Source: Candidatus Lutacidiplasma silvani (GTDB taxonomy: Archaea > Thermoplasmatota > Thermoplasmata > Lutacidiplasmatales > UBA184). Taken from it: a stretch of 64,000 nucleotides of DNA. The notes under the pieces were generated by a model. That model made no database searches. It was not told the origin of the DNA and saw only the letters and a list, made by a program, of their open reading frames with translations. The DNA is taken from positions 1-64,000 of the forward strand of contig JAKIVZ010000009.1 of NCBI GenBank assembly GCA_022750295.1, read 5' to 3'. Both the position numbers and the translations under genes were made by a program. Below, piece by piece: positions 8,068-17,847 of the stretch. How positions within the stretch are numbered: the first letter of the stretch is position 1; every line of letters begins with the position of its first letter.

Positions 8068-10143
8068 ATGAAGAAAAACGGCGTACCGGTGGCGTTCGTC
8101 CTGCTGATCATGGTCCTCGGCGTTCTGTCGGCCACGACCCAGATTGGCCAATCCTACGGGACGCCGGGATCGTTTTCCGCCCAAGGCGCGGGCATCGCGG
8201 GCTCACCGCCTTCGAACGCGGTCGCGCCCGCGACGGTGCACCCGATGACCGGAGGCTTCCAACGGACGGTCCTCGTCGAGACGTTCACCGGAGTCTGGTG
8301 CATCCACTGCCCGACGGAATCCCAGGCCCTCTACAATCTCGACCATATCGATAACCACACCTACTTGATCACCGCCGAGCTACACGTCTGCGCTTTCGCG
8401 CCCGGCTCGGGGCCGTGCCTCGACAGCTACGTCCCGCCGGACAACACCTCGACGGTGCGGGGGTCGTTCTACAATGTTTGCGGATTCCCCGACGTTTTCT
8501 TTGACGGCCAGTACCCATCGTGCGGCTCGTCAGACAACGAGTCCCAGATGCAGGCGCAGTACGTCCAGGCCATCGCGAACGCCTCGGAGGTCCCAGGGAA
8601 CGTCTCGATCTCCCAGAGCGCGACCGTTTCCTCCCCCGGAAATGTGACCGCTTACGCGAACGTGACCTCGGACATTACCGGCACGTACAACGCGGTGACC
8701 TACCTCCTCGAGTACATCGGTAAGACCGGCGTGACGGTCGGATACGGTCCCCACAGCGTCGGCAACGTGGTTCGGGAGACGCTCGCCAACCACCCGGTCA
8801 CGCTGACGGCGGGGTCGACGACCTCGATCACCTCACGAGGGGAGCTGAACGCGACGTGGAACCAGCAGAACCTCAGTGTCATCACCCTCATCCAGCAGAA
8901 CTCGACGAAGATCGTGGAGAATGCCAACCTCGCCCCGGTCACGACGTTGACGACCGCGGTCGGTTCGAGCCAGTCCACGCTCGTCGCCGGTAAGAACTCG
9001 ACGATCACGGTCGAGGTTCGGAACAGCTCGACGAATGACCCGCTGGTCGGTGCGACCGTGAGTCTCAACGGGAGCGACGGCGGCACCTTCACCCCGTCCA
9101 CCGGAGTCACCGCCGCGAACGGCTCGTTCCAATCGACCTTTACCGCGCCCGCGGTGGTCTCCCCGGGGAACGACCGGATTACGGCCCAAGTGGCGGCGAC
9201 CGGGTACACGAACGGCTCGGGGGTCGCAACGATCTTGGTGAACCCGCTCGTCCTCCCGAGCTATGCGACCGGATTGACCGTCGCCCCGGGTCGGGAGCAG
9301 GTCACCCTCAATTGGACCATCCCGGCGTCGGGAGGGGCGGGCCTGACCTACCACATCTACCGCGCGAGCTCCGAGGACGGAGCGTACTCGGAGATTGGGA
9401 CGTCTCCCACCACGGGCTACGTCGACACGGCCCCGATCGGCGGGGACAGCTACTGGTACACGGTGAGCGCCGAGAGTTCGATGGGATTCTCCGTGAACTC
9501 CACCCCGGTTTCGGCGACCTCCGTGACCGCGACCCCTCAAGGATTGCCGGGGGTCATCGGCTGGTGGATCCAGATCGATGGGAGCACATTCAATGCCACG
9601 GCCGCGACGGCGCAGTATCTCTACCTGCCCGTCGGTGACTTCTCGTATGGGTATGGTCCGGATTCGTACGCCTACGTCGCGTCCGCCACCTCGACGAGCG
9701 TCACGGCCTCCGGAAGCCCCATCCTCCTGAACGCCACGTTCCAGCCCCGCTACGCGACCCTCCAGGGGACCGTCGCGCCGTCGGACGCGAGCGTGACGGT
9801 CGACAACGCGACGGTGGCCATCGTCAGCGGCTCGTTCGTCGACACCCTCGCGGCGGGAACCTACACCCTGAATGTCACGGCACCCGGGTACCAGTCGAAT
9901 GCGTCCTCGGTCGTCCTGACGCCCGGGAACGTGACCCCCGTCACCGTCGAACTGCAGAGGACCCCCTCGGTCGGAGGTGGGGTTTCGGCCGCCGGAGGAC
10001 TGACGACCACGGAGACCGTCGCGATCGTCGGAGTCGCCGCCGGAGTCGCGATCCTCCTCGTTGCCGTCGTGGCCATGTCGGCAGGCCGGAAGCCACCTGC
10101 CCGTACCTCCGGAAGATCCCCACCCCGCTCTTCGCAACCGTGA
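8068..10143 (+). CDS. Secreted thioredoxin-fold, multi-domain surface protein
   Basis: A 691-aa protein. Start MKKNGVPVAF is preferred over the track start because it begins a normal signal peptide (VAFVLLIMVLGVLSATT). Domain 1 (about 65-230) is a thioredoxin-like domain of the Omp28 type with a CxxC active site (VWCIHC, C78/C81) and extra Cys residues (HVCAF, GPCLDSY, VCGFPDV, PSCGSS) that may form structural disulfides. Next come an Ig-like bacterial domain, a fibronectin-III-like domain (TYHIYRASSEDGAYSEIG), a PEGA-like repeat and a C-terminal membrane anchor (VAIVGVAAGVAILLVAVVAM). Many N-x-S/T sequons suggest glycosylation. First gene of an operon ending in a CcdA transporter, which could supply electrons to it. 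Confidence 0.8.
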   Translation: MKKNGVPVAFVLLIMVLGVLSATTQIGQSYGTPGSFSAQGAGIAGSPPSNAVAPATVHPMTGGFQRTVLVETFTGVWCIHCPTESQALYNLDHIDNHTYLITAELHVCAFAPGSGPCLDSYVPPDNTSTVRGSFYNVCGFPDVFFDGQYPSCGSSDNESQMQAQYVQAIANASEVPGNVSISQSATVSSPGNVTAYANVTSDITGTYNAVTYLLEYIGKTGVTVGYGPHSVGNVVRETLANHPVTLTAGSTTSITSRGELNATWNQQNLSVITLIQQNSTKIVENANLAPVTTLTTAVGSSQSTLVAGKNSTITVEVRNSSTNDPLVGATVSLNGSDGGTFTPSTGVTAANGSFQSTFTAPAVVSPGNDRITAQVAATGYTNGSGVATILVNPLVLPSYATGLTVAPGREQVTLNWTIPASGGAGLTYHIYRASSEDGAYSEIGTSPTTGYVDTAPIGGDSYWYTVSAESSMGFSVNSTPVSATSVTATPQGLPGVIGWWIQIDGSTFNATAATAQYLYLPVGDFSYGYGPDSYAYVASATSTSVTASGSPILLNATFQPRYATLQGTVAPSDASVTVDNATVAIVSGSFVDTLAAGTYTLNVTAPGYQSNASSVVLTPGNVTPVTVELQRTPSVGGGVSAAGGLTTTETVAIVGVAAGVAILLVAVVAMSAGRKPPARTSGRSPPRSSQP

Positions 10144-11108
10144 GCGCGACGGCCGCTGCTCCTCGAGAGCGCAATCGCGCGCCCGGAGCTCGTCGAGGGC
10201 TGGGAAGCTGGACCATCGGGGCCGCGACCGTCGTCGCCCTCTGCCTCCTGATCGGGTCGGGAGGCGGCGCGGCCTCCTCGCCCCGGCCGGCTTCGACCGG
10301 GGTGGCCTTGGATATCTACCAGTCGACCAACGTCCCCGAAACGGGGAACTTCACGGTCTCCCTCGAGGTCGCCAGCACCGCGAACGTCCACTTCGTCTAC
10401 TTCACCTTCTGCCAGCTCAGTAGCCCGCTCTGCTACCTCCCCGTCGCCATGAGCGCCCAGGGCTCGAACTGGTACGTGGGAACGACAAACCCGATGACCA
10501 GCTACAATGGAATGACCCCCGGCGTTCGGGCCGGCTACAACATCACGGTCGAGTACTCGAACGGGACGAACGTGACGGAGCCCACCGTTCCCAACCCGTT
10601 CGCCAACCTGACCATCGCCCAATCGGTCACCGGCGAGTACATGTTCCAAATGACGGTCAATGGGCCGACGTACCAGCTCTCCGGGGTCGTCACCAACTCG
10701 GCAACCGGGTCGGGGATGTCCGGGGCCACCGTGCTCGTCACCCCCGGCAACCTCACCGCGACGACCACCGGCGCCACGGGGGCGTACTCGATCTCGGGTC
10801 TTGCGAACGGCACCTACACCATCTCGGTAGCCGACCCAGGCTTCCAAACCACCCAGGGGACCGTGACGATCGCCGGCTCGGACGCCGTGAAAAACCTCGT
10901 CCTCTCGACGTCCACGTCGGGGACCGGAGGGGCCGACACCTGGCGGATCCCCGGCGTCGGGTCGGTCAATCCGCTCGTGGTTCTCGTTCCGATCGGACTC
11001 GTGGTCGTCGTGGGCGCCGTTCTCGTCCTCACGCGGAAGTCGCGAAACGGCGGACCTCCGCCGACGCCGAGCGGTCCGGCTCCCTCCCCGTCGGAACCAA
11101 AGACTTAA
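10140..11108 (+). CDS. Secreted protein with carboxypeptidase-regulatory-like domain
   Basis: A 322-aa protein starting at a GTG that overlaps the previous stop (GTGA), so translation is coupled. It has a signal anchor (IGAATVVALCLLIGS), a beta-rich region with two close Cys (FCQLSSPLCYL) that may form a disulfide, a carboxypeptidase regulatory-like domain (LSGVVTNSATGSGMSGATV ... GAYSISGLANGTYTISV), and a C-terminal membrane helix (LVVLVPIGLVVVVGAVLVL) with a Pro-rich cytoplasmic tail. Probably a surface-anchored binding protein. Its place between two redox proteins suggests it is a client or partner; this is inference. Confidence 0.75.
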   Translation: MSATAAAPRERNRAPGARRGLGSWTIGAATVVALCLLIGSGGGAASSPRPASTGVALDIYQSTNVPETGNFTVSLEVASTANVHFVYFTFCQLSSPLCYLPVAMSAQGSNWYVGTTNPMTSYNGMTPGVRAGYNITVEYSNGTNVTEPTVPNPFANLTIAQSVTGEYMFQMTVNGPTYQLSGVVTNSATGSGMSGATVLVTPGNLTATTTGATGAYSISGLANGTYTISVADPGFQTTQGTVTIAGSDAVKNLVLSTSTSGTGGADTWRIPGVGSVNPLVVLVPIGLVVVVGAVLVLTRKSRNGGPPPTPSGPAPSPSEPKT

Positions 11109-11171
11109 GGTCGGGCCAATCACCGGGAAATCGGAGGCGACGGCGGAGCACCATCCTCCCGGCAGACGACC

Positions 11172-12596
11172 ATGACACCCGAGGGGACAGGGATCGATTC
11201 CGCGGGTCCTGCCGCGGCCACCACACCCGGGGCCCTACCCGCGACGGGCGTCGGGCCCCGTCCGAAGCGGATTCGATTTCGGACGGTCCTGGTCATCGTG
11301 GTCGTGGCGCTCGCCGTCGTCGGCGCCGCGGTGTACTTCGTCCACGTGCTTCCCGGCTCGAAGTCGAGCTCGGGCGGTTCCTCCGTGGCGCCGACCTTCA
11401 CCCTGACCGACATCTACGGTCAGCCGTTCAACCTGACGAGCTACCGCGACTCCGACGTCGTGATGGTCGAGTTCACTTCGCTCTCGTGCAGCGAGTGCCA
11501 GGTCGTGGAGCAGAGCCTCCACTCGATCTACGGGAGCTACAACGCGACTGGGGACAGCGACGTTCGCATCGTCTCCGTCTACATCGAGCCCGAGTTCGGC
11601 GACACGATCCCGGCCCTGAAGTCGTACCACACCTCGCACAACATCACCTGGACCATGGCGCAGGACACGCCGAGCCTCGCGGTCTCGAGCTCCTACGGCG
11701 TGACGGACATCCCGACGGTCGTGATCGTCGACAAGCAGGGCCAGCTCGTCTACGACGTTTCCGGCGTTCAGGACGACAACCAGCTCCAGTCGACCCTCAC
11801 CGCGGCGCTCTCCGGTTCGGCCAGCACGGTCTCGCTCGTGACGTTCAGCGTCTTCGCTCTCGCCGCGGTGGCCGGGGTCACGACGTTCTTCTCGCCCTGC
11901 GCGTTCCCGATGTTCCCCGGGTACATGGGGCTCTTTCTCGGGCTGAACACCACCCAGACCGAGACGTCGTCCGGTGGTGGCCCCACCTACAAGGGGGCCG
12001 CGCGCCGCGCCGCGTTTGCGGGCTCGATCACCGCCCTCGGGATGATCGTGGTCTTCCTCACCCTGGGCGTCGCGCTCATCTTCGCCGCGAAGATCATCAG
12101 CGGCTACATCCCGGACCTTCTCATCGTCGTCGGGGCGATCCTCGTGGGCCTCGGCATCCTCCTCCTGACCAATCTCCAATATTGGCGGATCATCACGCCC
12201 CTCCAGGCGGTCTGGCACCGCATCGGCGGCCAGAAGCCGGAGGCGGCCCTGGGCGCCCCGGCGGCGACCTCGGGGAAGGCGTTCTACCTGAAACTGTTCA
12301 GCTACGGAATGGGCTACGCGGCAGCCGCGGCCGGTTGCGTCGCCCCGGTGATCTTCTCGGCGATCGTGGCGGGGCTCGCCCTCGGCCTCCTCGGCGGGAT
12401 CCTGAACATCCTCATCTTCACCCTGACGGCCGCGCTCCTCATGGTCGTCGTCACCGTCATGCTCGCCATCGCGGGCAAGAAGTACGTCAACCAGCTGAAG
12501 GCGTTCACCCCGGTGATTAAGAAGATCAGCTCGGTGGTCCTCATCGTGGTCGGGTTCTACCTGATCTACTTCTTCTACACGAGCTGGATCGTTTAG
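11172..12596 (+). CDS. Thioredoxin-CcdA fusion, transmembrane thiol transporter
   Basis: A 474-aa fusion. After a membrane helix (VLVIVVVALAVVGAAVYFV) comes a TlpA/ResA-like thioredoxin domain (about 72-212) with CxxC at C106/C109 (LSCSECQ) and the cis-Pro loop TDIPTVVIVD. The rest is a six-helix CcdA/DsbD core with the two conserved Cys in FFSPCAFPMFPG (C243) and AAGCVAPVI (C389). The family moves reducing equivalents from cytoplasmic thioredoxin across the membrane. The order differs from bacterial DsbD, which has its thioredoxin domain at the C-terminus. It probably keeps the secreted CxxC protein of the same gene cluster in the right redox state. A TTAAGG element lies about 60 nt upstream, so an internal promoter is possible. 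Confidence 0.88.
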   Translation: MTPEGTGIDSAGPAAATTPGALPATGVGPRPKRIRFRTVLVIVVVALAVVGAAVYFVHVLPGSKSSSGGSSVAPTFTLTDIYGQPFNLTSYRDSDVVMVEFTSLSCSECQVVEQSLHSIYGSYNATGDSDVRIVSVYIEPEFGDTIPALKSYHTSHNITWTMAQDTPSLAVSSSYGVTDIPTVVIVDKQGQLVYDVSGVQDDNQLQSTLTAALSGSASTVSLVTFSVFALAAVAGVTTFFSPCAFPMFPGYMGLFLGLNTTQTETSSGGGPTYKGAARRAAFAGSITALGMIVVFLTLGVALIFAAKIISGYIPDLLIVVGAILVGLGILLLTNLQYWRIITPLQAVWHRIGGQKPEAALGAPAATSGKAFYLKLFSYGMGYAAAAAGCVAPVIFSAIVAGLALGLLGGILNILIFTLTAALLMVVVTVMLAIAGKKYVNQLKAFTPVIKKISSVVLIVVGFYLIYFFYTSWIV

Positions 12597-12865
12597 GCGA
12601 TTCGGGCGCGCGGGGCCCCGGTGGCCCGCGGAACCCTCACCGAGCGGCGCCCCGCCGGAGGCGACCGTACCGAGTTCTGGGGAGATGCGGCCCCGACGTT
12701 CCACGCTCACGACGGGGCCGGAGCCGAACCCCGGCCGGCGAATTCGAGCTGGGAGCGCTCACCGGGGGACGTCCACCGGGCGACCGCAAACTCGCCGGGG
12801 CCCGCCCGCTCCTCCGAATACGATCGCGTCCGGAACGGCCCTCGCAGCGGGGGAGTCGCCCGGGG

Positions 12866-13930
12866 TCACGCGCGGGGGAGCGTGGGGAGTCGGAACGCCG
12901 CCGGGACGCCGACGCCGCCCGAAGTCACCGTGATCGACTCCATGTGGACGATCGCCTCGCATACGTCGTGCACGTGGATCAGATAGTGTCCGGCTGGAAG
13001 GGGGACGCCGTCCCGGTAGGCAAGCGGGACCGTCGCGTTGAACGTCGTCGCTCCGAGCGAACTGTTCTCCCAGATCGATTGGATCTCGGTCCCGTTGTTC
13101 GGATACTCGACAACGGCTCGGAACGAGGTGTTCGAGACCGTCCCGTCGAGCTCCAGCGTGGCGTTCGTCCCCGCGGGGGCGGGCGAGCCCGACGACGCGA
13201 CGACGCCGACGAACGGAGCCGGGTAGAACGTGCTCGGCAGGTACGGCGACGTCGCGTTCGACGAGGGGACCGACCACGGACCGTTGTCGGTCGCTCCGCC
13301 CTTCCCCGGGACGATCGTCCAATGCCAGCGGAACTCGAGCGTCAGCGACCCCGAGGCCGCCGCGGCCATGACCGCGTACTTCGCCGTCGACAAGTACGCG
13401 CTCGCCGTCGAGAAACTGGCTTTCGAGACGAGGGTCGTATTCCCGGTAATGGGGACGGACCAACCACGTCCGGTGATCGTCGTGTTCCGGGCCGCGAAGT
13501 TCACGTCGAGCGAACCGGTCGGGAGCGTCGGGAGAACGGCCTTGACCGTCGGTAGATAGATCGCCTTCCCGCGGTCGGCCGCGACGTACCCTTTCACCTC
13601 GAATTCGTACGACACGCCCACGACCGTGCCGGCCGACCGCGAGTGGCTCGGGTTCGCGAGCGGAATGTTGAGGGCCGCAGGACTCACATTGTTCGGGTTG
13701 CAGGTCCAGGTGTTCCAGGGAGGGATCGAAGCGCTCGTCGTGAGCGGGCTCGAAGCCGAGGAGGACACCGGAAGCCCAGCGGGGAGGGGGAATACGAGAA
13801 TCAGCAGAATCGCGAACGGGCCTCCGAATCCGACCGCCATCCGCAGTCGACCGGACCGAGGACGGGCGCCCGGGCGTCCTCTCGCAACGTGGGCAACCAT
13901 AGGGCGCGACCGATGCGCACGGATGCTCAT
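12866..13930 (-). CDS. Secreted beta-rich protein, unknown function
   Basis: No family recognised. From MSIRAHRSRP the protein has a basic N-region, a hydrophobic signal (FAILLILVFPLPAGLPV) and a ~300-aa extracytoplasmic part rich in Ser/Thr/Ala/Gly and N-x-S/T sequons (LDVNFAARNTTITG, ITGNTTLVS, TNATLELDGTVSNTS). It ends with PAGHYLIHVHDVCEAIVHMESITV, which looks like a final Ig-like strand pair. No C-terminal membrane helix, so it may be released. Alternative starts: Met at 13900 or the track Met at 14011. It is convergent with the redox operon. Confidence 0.6.
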   Translation of the reverse strand: MSIRAHRSRPMVAHVARGRPGARPRSGRLRMAVGFGGPFAILLILVFPLPAGLPVSSSASSPLTTSASIPPWNTWTCNPNNVSPAALNIPLANPSHSRSAGTVVGVSYEFEVKGYVAADRGKAIYLPTVKAVLPTLPTGSLDVNFAARNTTITGRGWSVPITGNTTLVSKASFSTASAYLSTAKYAVMAAAASGSLTLEFRWHWTIVPGKGGATDNGPWSVPSSNATSPYLPSTFYPAPFVGVVASSGSPAPAGTNATLELDGTVSNTSFRAVVEYPNNGTEIQSIWENSSLGATTFNATVPLAYRDGVPLPAGHYLIHVHDVCEAIVHMESITVTSGGVGVPAAFRLPTLPRA

Positions 13931-14215
13931 GGCCTCTTGAACGTTTGGGGTCCTCCAGCTCCATCTCGAAACTGGCGGCGCCTTTCGAACTCGAGCTCGG
14001 CTGCTCCTCAACTCTGCACTCCCAATTCGCCCCTGTCGCCGTCAACCCTCGGAGTTTGCGGGGACGAGTTCGTGCGAGTCCGACCCCGCGGTTGGGGAGC
14101 GGCCGAGCCGGATCCCGTGCCCGTTGAAGGCTGCGGCCCCGAGGATCTGATCGCCGGCCGATTGGCCCGACGGGTCGGACGGATTGGATCGGGGGCGGGC
14201 TCCGACGCCCGCGGC

Positions 14216-15343
14216 TCAGTGGTCGAATCTCCCACGGGCGGAGCCCCCGGCGGGATTCGGGATGCGAGAGGAGTCGTCCCCTCCAACCACGTCGGCAAGA
14301 TTGGTGGGCAGGCCGGGTCCGTCCCACCGCTGCCCCGTCCTGAATCGTTCCTGGACCAGGAATTCGAGCAACGTAGGAGCGTCCAACGCCGGACCCGCCC
14401 GCTCGGCAAGACGTGAAACATAGTCGGAATCGTCGAGCCCTAGAAACTTGGTGAGTCCGCCCGCCGCGTGAACTTGCTCCGCGACCTCGGTCATCCATTG
14501 TCGCTTCTGGACCGAGGAATCCGCCAAGAATTGCAGACGGGCGCGCCCTTGGGCAAGACCAAGTCTCGCCAATCCAGCAGACCCGGTCGTGAACATCGTC
14601 CGAACCGCCTCGAGGCCGAGCGTGACCCGAATGAGCGGCGGAGACAGAGGCGAACTCCGATTTGCTCCGGGGGGACGGTTCCCCTCGGAAAGCCACCGGG
14701 GGACCCCGACCACGTGTCGCAGGTAGCGGGAGTCGTATGGGCGTTCCAAGGAATCTGAGAGAAGATATCGCCGCTTACGGTCGGCGCGCCTCCAATATTC
14801 CTCGGCCCCCGGAGCGTCGTGGAGCACGCAGAGGCGCCGAGGGAGAACCTTCGTCGTGCCGCGAACTTCCGGGAATCCCTGACTGGGCCCGCTGAAACGA
14901 ACGGCGTCCCGACGATAGACTCGCATTTGGTACGTGAACCCCCGAGCGCCGACCTCCCACCGAGGGAGGACGTACGCATCCGCGGCCTCCAAGTGCCTCA
15001 GCTCGGCGAGCAAGGGCTCCGACAACCGTTCGTCGGAATCGAGCTGGAGGATCCGGTCCGAGGCCATCTTACTCACCCCAAACGGCCGAAGGAGGTCGAC
15101 ATTGCCCAACGGAGGGGCGGATTCGATCCTCTCCGGAGGCGCCCTCAGTCGGGAGCGAAGCCTCGAATGTGCCGCTTCTTCGGAACTATCGACGACGACA
15201 ATCTCGTCGACCACGGTGCGCAGCGTTTCGACATTGCGAACGACCCCCGCGATATCGTTCCGGCAGAACGTCAGAAGGCCGAGGGTCGATCCCGAGCGCG
15301 GGACCCCGACCGGCGGGTCAAGTTTCTTCCCGCGTTTCGCCAC
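14216..15343 (-). CDS. GT2-like glycosyltransferase
   Basis: From a GTG at 15343 (VAKRGKKLDPP) the protein shows a GT-A glycosyltransferase start: LGLLTFCRNDIAGVVRNVET then DEIVVVDSSEEA, and the metal-binding DxD in LQLDSDERLS. Sequence such as YVLPRWEVGARGFTYQMRVY and FPEVRGTTKVLPRR follows the LPS/WaaE-like branch of family 2. The ~130-aa C-terminal region is helical and unassigned. It would add a sugar to a surface glycan or glycoprotein, matching the many sequon-rich secreted proteins nearby. The track start at 15598 lies inside the neighbouring methyltransferase gene and is rejected. Confidence 0.75.
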   Translation of the reverse strand: MAKRGKKLDPPVGVPRSGSTLGLLTFCRNDIAGVVRNVETLRTVVDEIVVVDSSEEAAHSRLRSRLRAPPERIESAPPLGNVDLLRPFGVSKMASDRILQLDSDERLSEPLLAELRHLEAADAYVLPRWEVGARGFTYQMRVYRRDAVRFSGPSQGFPEVRGTTKVLPRRLCVLHDAPGAEEYWRRADRKRRYLLSDSLERPYDSRYLRHVVGVPRWLSEGNRPPGANRSSPLSPPLIRVTLGLEAVRTMFTTGSAGLARLGLAQGRARLQFLADSSVQKRQWMTEVAEQVHAAGGLTKFLGLDDSDYVSRLAERAGPALDAPTLLEFLVQERFRTGQRWDGPGLPTNLADVVGGDDSSRIPNPAGGSARGRFDH

Positions 15344-15552
15344 CCTCTCTCCTCTTGTACGTTCGGGTGAGGCGTTCGGGACTCCCCTACTCGTTGCAAA
15401 CCTGAGCGTTGAGGCGGACTTTAGATACGGGGCCCGGGCCCCCCGCCCGAGACACCCAGGCAACTTGCCGGCCCGTCGCCGAGCGGTTCCTCCGAACGAC
15501 GTGGGCGTTCCGCCCCATCGAGGCAGAATCGCCGGTCTGGTCGAGTGGACGG

Positions 15553-17157
15553 TTACGAGACCAGTCGCTTGACGAACTCGCCGTAGTCGGTCGGCCATCG
15601 GTCCTTCGGTGCCGATTGGCCCCCCCGGAGACCCGGGACGAGCAGCGCCGCGCGGCGCGCCGCGGTCGAGGGGTCCACCTGGTCCCAGACCGCCCGGAGA
15701 TCGACCCGTTTCAAGAGTCCCTTGGTCACGGGCCGCTTCGCGTCGAAGAACGTCACCGCCTCAAAGAACTCGAGGGCGGGGTCGGAGTTGAGAAGCGCCG
15801 CGAGCACCGCCGCCGACATCGGGTCCTGGGTGGGAACGAAATAGCACGTGTCGTCGAGCATGACCGGGCGTCCGTCGATCTCGCCGACCGCGCGGAAGAT
15901 CGCCTTCTTGTACATTCCCGAGATCGCGACCTTGCAGGGAGAGAACGAATACGGCCCGACACCGAACATGCCGAACGGGGGTCCGCCCAGGTAGATTCTC
16001 GACTTCCGGGCGTCGAAGAGGGGCTTGTGGCCCATCAGGTAGGCCCAGAGCTTCGGCGCATCGCTCCGGAGGGCGTTCGTGTCCTCGCCGTTCTTCCGTT
16101 GCGTCACAATCACGCGACGCTGGATGTCTTTCGGCCGCTCGCTTCCGAGGTCGGAACTCTTGAGGAGGGGGTACACGTACTCCGGCTCGACCTCGACCTC
16201 CTCGCCGAGTCGATTGAGGAGCCGACCGTCGTCCTCGAGGACGAGCTCCATGGCCGCGGCCGCGTCATGCTTGATCCCCTGCCGCCACTCGAACGGGAAC
16301 GTCCCCTCCGACGAACTGACCTTCTGGTACCGGTTGACGTCCGGCACGAGGTGGCCGTTCACGATCCCGATGATGGCGCTCGGGAGTGGGGCGTCGAGTG
16401 AATCGTAGACCCGGATGGTGTAGTCCGGGGCGCCGTGCCCGACGTGAAGGGTGAACAGGCAGGCCGGCACGCTGACGCCGAACCACATGTGGGCGTCGAT
16501 CATCCGCATCGAACCGTCGTAGACGCTCAGCCGTTCCTGCTGGGCGTACCGAACGACGTTTCGCGCGACCGAGGTCTTGCAAAGGAGCGCGATCGAGGGG
16601 TTCAGCGGGTAGAGGTCGCGGAGGAGCTTGACCCAGATGTACTCGGCCAGGTCGAAGTTCGAGGTGCCGCTGATCGCCTCGAACCCCTTCAGGTTCCGGG
16701 AGTTCGACTTCGCCGGGACGTTCTCCCCGCCCAGGCGGGCGAGCTCGGCCGTGGTGACCCATGGGGGGTTGCCGACCACGAGCAACGGGCCCTTCGTCTT
16801 CCACTTGACGAGCCGGCTGAGGTCGGCCCGCAGAATGTCGGCATTGAGGACCGTGACGTCGGTGGTGGCGGTCGAGAGGCGAGGCGCCCCGCCGATGAAG
16901 CGGTCTCCCTGGACCTCAATCCCGACGATCTCCTTCGGCGGGTAGCGGTGCTCGGTCAGGGCGTGAATGAAGGCCCCGTCACCGCAGGTCGGCTCCAAGA
17001 CCCGGCTCCACTTCGAGCCGATCGGGCCGAGGGTCGCGAGGATGTCTCGGGCGAGCTCGATCGGGGTCGGAAAGTCCCCGTACTCCTCCACGGACGGCAA
17101 CGCGACGGGGGGGAGGGTCCGGTTCGGCTTGCCCGAACCCCCCGGACTCCACTCCAT
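15553..17157 (-). CDS. N6-adenine DNA methyltransferase (gamma-class), solitary
   Basis: A 534-aa class I SAM methyltransferase. Motif X-like GDFPTPIELARDIL is followed by SAM motif I VLEPTCGDGAF (about 53-63), IVGIEVQGDRF (motif II), LNADIL (motif III) and catalytic VVGNPPWV (N130-W133), the amino-methyltransferase NPPW signature. The C-terminal ~250 residues resemble the target-recognition part of M.TaqI/Eco57I-type enzymes (KVAISGMYKKAIFRAVG, DDTCYFVP, LAALLNSDPALEFFE). No restriction endonuclease gene is adjacent, so it is probably an orphan methylase or the remaining half of a system. A TATATG element lies ~85 nt upstream. Confidence 0.85.
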   Translation of the reverse strand: MEWSPGGSGKPNRTLPPVALPSVEEYGDFPTPIELARDILATLGPIGSKWSRVLEPTCGDGAFIHALTEHRYPPKEIVGIEVQGDRFIGGAPRLSTATTDVTVLNADILRADLSRLVKWKTKGPLLVVGNPPWVTTAELARLGGENVPAKSNSRNLKGFEAISGTSNFDLAEYIWVKLLRDLYPLNPSIALLCKTSVARNVVRYAQQERLSVYDGSMRMIDAHMWFGVSVPACLFTLHVGHGAPDYTIRVYDSLDAPLPSAIIGIVNGHLVPDVNRYQKVSSSEGTFPFEWRQGIKHDAAAAMELVLEDDGRLLNRLGEEVEVEPEYVYPLLKSSDLGSERPKDIQRRVIVTQRKNGEDTNALRSDAPKLWAYLMGHKPLFDARKSRIYLGGPPFGMFGVGPYSFSPCKVAISGMYKKAIFRAVGEIDGRPVMLDDTCYFVPTQDPMSAAVLAALLNSDPALEFFEAVTFFDAKRPVTKGLLKRVDLRAVWDQVDPSTAARRAALLVPGLRGGQSAPKDRWPTDYGEFVKRLVS

Positions 17158-17350
17158 CCGACCCTCCGTTCGCTCGGGGACGAGGGCGGAGAATCCGTCC
17201 CCCGGCGCCGGGCGCTCTTGAGGGTGGAGGTGCGTTCCTTCATATAGCGACTCCTGTTCGAAGAACTCGTACTTCTCCTGCGGCGAGTCCCGACCCGCCG
17301 GCCCAATGCGACGGTCGTGTCGTCCGGATCGAGGCTTGGAAGTGCCGGGG

Positions 17351-17749
17351 CTACGGCAGAGGGGGGCTCGTGCCGGAGCCCTCGAACACCAGAGAGATCG
17401 AGTTGACGCAATGCCGAGTGTTCTTCGGGGTCAGCCGCTCCCCCGTGAAGACGTGGCCAAGGTGCGCCCCGCAGGCGTGGCAGCGGATCTCCACCCGCTC
17501 ACCGTCCGCATCCGGGAGACGGTCGACCGCCCCTGGGACTTCGTCATCGAAGCTCGGCCAGCCGCAGTGGGCGTCGAACTTGCTCTCGGAGCGGTAGAGG
17601 GCCGCATTGCACCGCTTGCACCGGTACGTTCCGGCGGCCCGGTGGTGCTCGTACTCCCCCGAAAACGGACGCTCGGTTCCCCCCCGGACAATGACGCTCT
17701 CCTCGGCCCGATTCAACGATCGCCAGCCGGGCTTCGACTCCGCGGACAT
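17351..17749 (-). CDS. msrB: Peptide methionine-(R)-S-oxide reductase MsrB
   Basis: A 132-aa protein of normal MsrB length. It reduces methionine-R-sulfoxide in proteins using a catalytic Cys regenerated by thioredoxin. Zinc-site pairs are C44/C47 (CKRC) and C90/C93 (CHAC); substrate-pocket motifs GWPSFD and HLGHVF are present; the catalytic Cys is C114 in TRHCVNS. It lies divergently from the alpha/beta hydrolase gene with a 98-bp shared promoter region, next to the methyltransferase. Confidence 0.95.
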   Translation of the reverse strand: MSAESKPGWRSLNRAEESVIVRGGTERPFSGEYEHHRAAGTYRCKRCNAALYRSESKFDAHCGWPSFDDEVPGAVDRLPDADGERVEIRCHACGAHLGHVFTGERLTPKNTRHCVNSISLVFEGSGTSPPLP

Positions 17750-17847
17750 TCGGGTACGGCGAGACGCCTCGGCCTAATACCGCCGCGGGCTCCAACGGTC
17801 GGACGTTCCGCGAGTACGCTTTCTGGGGCTACCGGGTCCTCCGCTCG

